A stretch of DNA of 64,000 nt from Paraphaeosphaeria minitans. Taxonomy: Eukaryota > Ascomycota > Dothideomycetes > Pleosporales > Didymosphaeriaceae. Every line of letters starts with the position of its first letter. Positions within the stretch are counted from its first letter, which is position 1. The stretch is from assembly GCA_015832175.1 (NCBI GenBank), contig WJXW01000018.1, positions 971,035-1,035,034 on the forward strand, read 5' to 3'. The translations under genes were made by a program, and so were the position numbers. This document shows, piece by piece, positions 60,801 through 64,000 of this stretch. The notes beneath the pieces were generated by a model. It made no database searches. It was not told where the DNA came from and worked only from the letters and a program-made list of their open reading frames with translations.

Positions 60801-62313
60801 TCTGCTGTTCATGGTGCCGGCCTGCCTCGACCATGCTGGCGTGACCGTGGTTGTGGTGCCGTTCCGCGCGCTGATCGAGGACCTGGCAACGCGTATCCGC
60901 GCGCGCGGTATCGACTGCGTGGAATGGGTTAACCACGAGACGAACCCGGCCTCCGTCATGCTGGTTGGTGCTGATGTCGCCGGCGGCGCGGGGTTCCTGA
61001 AGTATGCCAGCTCGCTGAAGGATAAGAAGCAGCTGCAGCGGGTGGTGATTGACGAGTGCCATCTCATCATCACCTCCAGCCATTGGCGGCCGAAGCTGGC
61101 GAAGCTGCGGAATCTGCGCGTGCTTGCATGCCCGATCGTACTGCTGACGGCGACGCTACCGCCCGTGCTGGAGGGGGTGTTGGGTAGAAGCATGTTGATT
61201 CAAGCTGCCACCTACATCCGGGCCAGCACGGTGCGGCCCAACATCCGGTATTACGTGTCGTGGTGTGGGCGAGGTAAGGCCATGGAGGCAGCACTGGCCA
61301 TGTGTCGACGGCGGCAGGAACAGCTGCGGGGTGGCCAGAAAGGCGTCATCTACTGCCACAGCAGGACTGCATGCGAAATGCTGGCAGGGGCGCTGGGCTG
61401 CAAGCACTACCACGCTGGCGAGTTGGATCGAACCGAGATCCTCGCCAGCTGGCTGGACGAAGGCGGGCTCATCGTGGCAACATCAGCGCTCGGTACTGGG
61501 GTTAACTTTCCCAGCATCGTGTTCGTCTTGCACGTAGGCATGCCATGGAGCATGATCGACTACTGCCAGGAGAGTGGGCGTGCGGGGCGTAGCGGCGAGG
61601 TGGCGGACTCGGTCATCATCGTCGAGCCAGGTGAGGTGGAGAGGCGAATCCGGGAGGGTGGAGCGTCGGTGGACGTGTGCGCGATGGGCATGTTCATCGA
61701 GAGCGAAGGCTGCCGGCGCGGGAAGATGAGCGAGTACATGGATGGGCAGCGGGTAGTGTGCAGTGACATGGACTCGGCTGGGTGCGATCGATGCGGTGAG
61801 GGCCGGATCGAGTGGCAGCAGGCCCAGTCGCTCGCGGCGAGTGAGTGGCAAGAGGTGGAGGCAAGCATGGACGAGCTGCGGGCCGGGTGTGCGATATGCT
61901 GGGTGCTGGGGCGGGCAGGCTGGCAAGAGCACAGAACGATGCTGTGCACGGCGCAGCCCATGATGATGGGGAGGGACATGGACGAGTTCCGGCGAGGGGT
62001 GCGCGACGCTGGGAACTGCCACAGCTGTCGAAGGTGCTGGGTGAGCCAGAAGTGGTGCGCGACAGGGCAGGACGTCGCGAACTCGTGCCAGTGGCCGAAC
62101 ATTGTGATTCCTGTGGCCAGGGCAGCAACGGGGATTGCGGATGGGCTTGAGATCATTCGGCAGTGCGGGTTCCAGGGCGAGTGCGAGGTTTCGTGCCAGG
62201 CGTACCAGGTATGGCTTGGACAGCGCCATTGTGAACGTATCTGGGGCGAATTTCTTAGTAATGCAATGGTAGTAGCTATAAGAGTTATTATAAAACTTAA
62301 AGAGAAGAATTAG
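57892..62313 (+). CDS. TLH: Telomere-linked RecQ-type helicase (TLH) with N-terminal zinc fingers
   Basis: Single exon, 1473 residues, GC-rich and undamaged. A Gln-rich start is followed by two C2H2-like fingers (Cys57/58-His71-His76; Cys123-Cys128-His141-His145) like those of OrsD/DUF3505 proteins. An acidic Ser-rich linker is near 340-375. The central region (about 380-880) has tyrosine-recombinase-like spacing (Arg673xxGlu676, Lys707, Arg792-His793, His855) with Phe864 where the nucleophile would be. Helicase motifs are PTGGGKS 964-970, DECH 1054-1057, LLTAT 1084-1088, IYCHSRT 1153-1159, ATSALGTG 1196-1203 and QESGRAGRSG 1226-1235. A Cys-rich tail follows. Related TLH genes sit beside telomeres in Magnaporthe, Ustilago and fission yeast and are linked to telomere maintenance by recombination. 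It is transcribed toward the telomere, 1.6 kb away. The last 17 or so codons lie in AT-rich DNA, so the natural C-terminus may have been altered. Confidence 0.93.
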   Translation: MEFCWDARASASSPANRVLTSPHQQNSQQQQQLAGENLAQANIQKYIHFVKEYGVLCCSEHKAGIENLDVHLRQKHSVPVNERRKFIESCALLRRQGLGSVTLPDAGGPPIQVLGAPLDGFQCKQPACSYLTRNKGQIRLHCNSHGLAFKTGSDALYQKVKMQSFFPASGRQRYFVVCVPDVADSGADARAHKEEVEDILAEYARTQEERKRQEQVMDAEVAKTDKTGWWKFTEWPEHFANRNCVHLAHAIRLPRRDEPKLQKAARAVEQLVEQSVRGLSSLPRETRRWVKSAQANEIHQQPIARLQNPESQARYAGYIVMFVCYVLRIVAAEEADKESEDTESSEGSSTDDSSDGDGSSSDCSDESPPEAHTGRRVKVDPMKDAREMFPWKEDQKLLATMLWEALDSNDEAGHIVLVRRMLSTFIMTTYIRSPFESGLVHFAAVLGFDSETRRLRTAKNYSYLVAGMVYCVRVISVEHLLPPAQREQQGLVERDHYLDLRKRFLADGSFSPTSQLLSLLAYGKFIGMNTGNAGNAFWSEDKKIFYLNGRPIVIHHFQLMAQELLTELEDLLWGELLWVRSPGQRFPIRLDLIQDDVACTRRGMSFVTHGNNGLENGLRWMLERMMQDEQGRKLRSGDGTWNVARVKLYLRSVKRFKELELANLHIDEGMPGRGTEITSMRFRNGALQDRNLFVMDGQIMTVVRYYKSQSQFDKPKVIPRFLPSRLSQVLVVYLAYVQPFEEYLTVEVLGGSFTDYLWANEQGPWHTDHLTRVLKRETGKHLGVALNTLDYRHTAVGIGREVVGDVFGRGYQDEVGEIEEPEVDEDGESPLELQSARTTKIGLANYSVPIDIVKHLSMRSIETFRPLSRRWHEFLGVDGHEVRPSAARKRRWEEEGDGQDKGRDDLAVVVPQKKTKPGGVTASAMSRAMQQALGQATASFKSDEQEQAMFAMVNGQTPLVVVLPTGGGKSLLFMVPACLDHAGVTVVVVPFRALIEDLATRIRARGIDCVEWVNHETNPASVMLVGADVAGGAGFLKYASSLKDKKQLQRVVIDECHLIITSSHWRPKLAKLRNLRVLACPIVLLTATLPPVLEGVLGRSMLIQAATYIRASTVRPNIRYYVSWCGRGKAMEAALAMCRRRQEQLRGGQKGVIYCHSRTACEMLAGALGCKHYHAGELDRTEILASWLDEGGLIVATSALGTGVNFPSIVFVLHVGMPWSMIDYCQESGRAGRSGEVADSVIIVEPGEVERRIREGGASVDVCAMGMFIESEGCRRGKMSEYMDGQRVVCSDMDSAGCDRCGEGRIEWQQAQSLAASEWQEVEASMDELRAGCAICWVLGRAGWQEHRTMLCTAQPMMMGRDMDEFRRGVRDAGNCHSCRRCWVSQKWCATGQDVANSCQWPNIVIPVARAATGIADGLEIIRQCGFQGECEVSCQAYQVWLGQRHCERIWGEFLSNAMVVAIRVIIKLKEKN

Positions 62314-62929
62314 GCCTAGAATATAGTACTTTACTTCTATTTTTTAAAAAATCTCACTTTGTACATATTATAGTAGAGTTAGCCTATCTATTATAGATTT
62401 TATTTTACTTTACTATATATTAGTATAATAGGATGTAAGTTTTAGAAATTATAGAAAAAATAGAAACTAGAGTCTTCTAGAAGAGTTTAGGAATTGTATA
62501 AAATAAGTAAATTTCTAAAAACCTAAGTACTAGTATTGATACTATCTTATAACTTATTAGAATTTAATAAAATTATAATTAAACTATATTTCTACTTTTT
62601 TATAAACTTTACCACTAGTTATTAAATAGTAGTATACTTTTTTATATACTTATAATAATTTTTACTTATTTAGTAATCATAAGTTTTACTTTAAATAGTT
62701 TATACTAATAGTATTATATAACTACTAGAGTGAAACTAAATTTAATTTTATATTAATAATTTATATTTCTATTAAAAAGAGAATATAAAAGAAATTATTA
62801 AAGTAGTAGTATTTATAAGTAGAAGTAGGACTTATAAATAATAAAACTAAATTACTAAACTATGTAGTAGATAATAAATAATTTCTAGTTATTATAAAAT
62901 TAAGAAAAAAAAACTAAAGGGTTATTTTT
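62314..62929. other. AT-rich spacer downstream of the helicase gene
   Basis: The change from GC-rich to AT-rich sequence happens near 62250, inside the last codons of the helicase. I see no gene, LTR or tandem repeat here. Confidence 0.6.
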
Positions 62930-63570
62930 TATTAAAGGGAAAATATATATTTCTAAAGTTATAGAAAATATAAAGTAATATAACTTTTTAAAAAGTAATA
63001 TAAGGTAAAGTTATTAACTATTCTATACAGGTATATAAGGTCGTGTTAAGTTATATAAAAGGATATAAATTATTATAAAGGGACATAAAGCTATATAAAG
63101 TAATATGTAGTAAAGTTATTAAATATTTTATAAAGTTATATAAGGTTGTATTAAGTTATATAAAGGGATATAAATTATTATAAAGTAATATAAAGGTATA
63201 TAAAGTAATATAAAGTAAAGTTATATAAGGTTGTATTAAGTTATATAAAGTGATATAAATTACTATAAAGCTATATAAAGTGATATATGGTAAAGTTATT
63301 AGATATTTAATAAAGTTATATAAAGTGATATAAATTGTAATAAAGTAATATAAAGCTATATAATACTATATAACTTTCTATAAAATAGTATAAGGTACAG
63401 TTATTAAATATTTTATAAAGGTTTATAAAGTAGTGTTAAGTTGTATAAAGTGATATAAAGTAACATAACTTTCTATAAAGGGATGTAAGGTGAAGTTATT
63501 AAATGTTATATAAAGTGGTATAAAGCTATATAAAGTAAAATAAAGTTATGTAGAGTAATATAGGATGGAC
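62930..63570. repeat. Subtelomeric AT-rich satellite, about 10-bp periodic (TATAAAG)
   Basis: Units like TTATATAAAG and TGATATAAAT recur every 10 bp. A longer repeat of about 100 bp starts with AAAGTTATTAAATATT (near 63007, 63112, 63291, 63390, 63492). Boundaries are fuzzy because of decay. Confidence 0.7.
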
Positions 63571-63765
63571 TTATTAAATGTTGTTTAAAGTTATTAGTTA
63601 TACTATAAAACAAACTTAGTAAGGAGAGAAGAATAAGCTTCTTATTATAAAACTTTATATAGTAGAGAAAAGTTAGGACTTTTTTAGAAAAGAGATATAA
63701 TATTATAACTAGATAAGGAGTATACTAATATAAGTTAAAGGGAGTTAAAGTAGGGAAAAATCTTG

Positions 63766-63860
63766 AGGTAGAATAGGAAACCCGTTTATAAGTGTATAGG
63801 AGAGGTAGGATAGGAAACCCGTTCGTGAGTGCAAGGGAGAGGTGGGGTGGGTGGGCCCGT
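63766..63860 (+). repeat. 37-bp tandem repeat next to the telomere
   Basis: Units begin AGGTAG or AGGTGG at 63766, 63803 and 63840 and contain ATAGGAAACCCGTT. The first unit has TTTATAAGTGTA where the second has TTCGTGAGTGCA. The telomere-proximal unit is thus the less decayed. Confidence 0.75.
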
Positions 63861-63885
63861 CGGGATGGGAAGAACCGCTGGTGCG

Positions 63886-64000
63886 TAGGGTTAGGGTTAG
63901 GGTTAGGGTTAGGGTTAGGGTTAGGGTTAGGGTTAGGGTTAGGGTTAGGGTTAGGGTTAGGGTTAGGGTTAGGGTTAGGGTTAGGGTTAGGGTTAGGGTT
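63886..64000 (+). repeat. Telomere, (TTAGGG)n
   Basis: Perfect TTAGGG units from 63891 to the window end (about 18 copies), preceded by a partial TAGGG. G-rich strand runs 5'-3' outward, so this is the right-hand end of a chromosome. The true length is unknown because the window stops here. Confidence 0.98.

Noticed and set aside
58359..62229. Long antisense frames opposite the helicase (up to 333 residues)
   Set aside because: GC-rich codon bias of the sense gene produces them; Pro/Arg/His-rich, no domain.
63886..64000. CRISPR or other array reading of the terminal repeats
   Set aside because: Perfect 6-bp telomeric repeat without spacers; no CRISPR, rRNA or tRNA gene was seen in the window.

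Overview
The window is a chromosome end of a filamentous ascomycete (Pezizomycotina-type). The right edge is an uninterrupted TTAGGG array that runs off the window. The protein-coding genes have short introns of about 52-68 bp, and most of the sequence is AT-rich retrotransposon DNA showing C-to-T / G-to-A decay, mainly CpA to TpA. That is the signature of repeat-induced point mutation (RIP). No species can be named from the sequence alone.

Layout. (1) 1-11.1 kb: two Ty3/gypsy chromovirus copies with 411-bp LTRs. A minus-strand copy (A) is inserted in the gag of a plus-strand copy (B). (2) 11.1-13.2 kb: unassigned AT-rich DNA with a small TGACGTCA repeat array and a solo LTR flanked by a TTTAG duplication. 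(3) 13.2-44.2 kb: one 31-kb nested stack. Chromovirus F (minus, 216-bp LTRs, target duplication GATAT) is split in its reverse transcriptase by chromovirus G (plus, 193-bp LTRs, GTTAG). G is itself interrupted by E (312-bp LTRs, AATAC), by the Ty1/copia element H (about 195-bp LTRs, CTAGT) and by chromovirus C (430-bp LTRs, ATTAG). All five elements have both LTRs and matching 5-bp duplications, so the order of insertion can be read directly.

(4) 44.4-53.6 kb: an island of normal base composition. It holds three apparently intact spliced genes typical of fungal indole/alkaloid metabolism: a secreted berberine-bridge-type FAD oxidase, a DMATS-type aromatic prenyltransferase and an AKR8-like aldo-keto reductase. 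The hexamer CGGGAA/TTCCCG is concentrated in the promoters of all three, including a perfect 16-bp palindrome in the shared DMATS/reductase promoter. This suggests co-regulation by a factor not encoded here. The island ends with a broken Dicer-like gene fragment (both RNase III domains) carrying five in-frame stops, a frameshift and a 176-bp insertion flanked by 7-bp repeats.

(5) 53.5-57.6 kb: AT-rich relics and a truncated minus-strand chromovirus (D). (6) 57.6 kb to the end: a subtelomeric unit. An interstitial telomere-like motif is followed by a 1473-residue, intronless telomere-linked RecQ-type helicase transcribed toward the telomere. Then come an AT-rich spacer, a 10-bp-periodic satellite, 37-bp repeats over which the RIP signature fades, and the telomere. 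The helicase carries two N-terminal C2H2-like fingers, a central region resembling a tyrosine recombinase whose nucleophile position appears to be Phe, a full set of helicase motifs and a Cys-rich tail. I regard that domain combination as the most interesting lead in the window.
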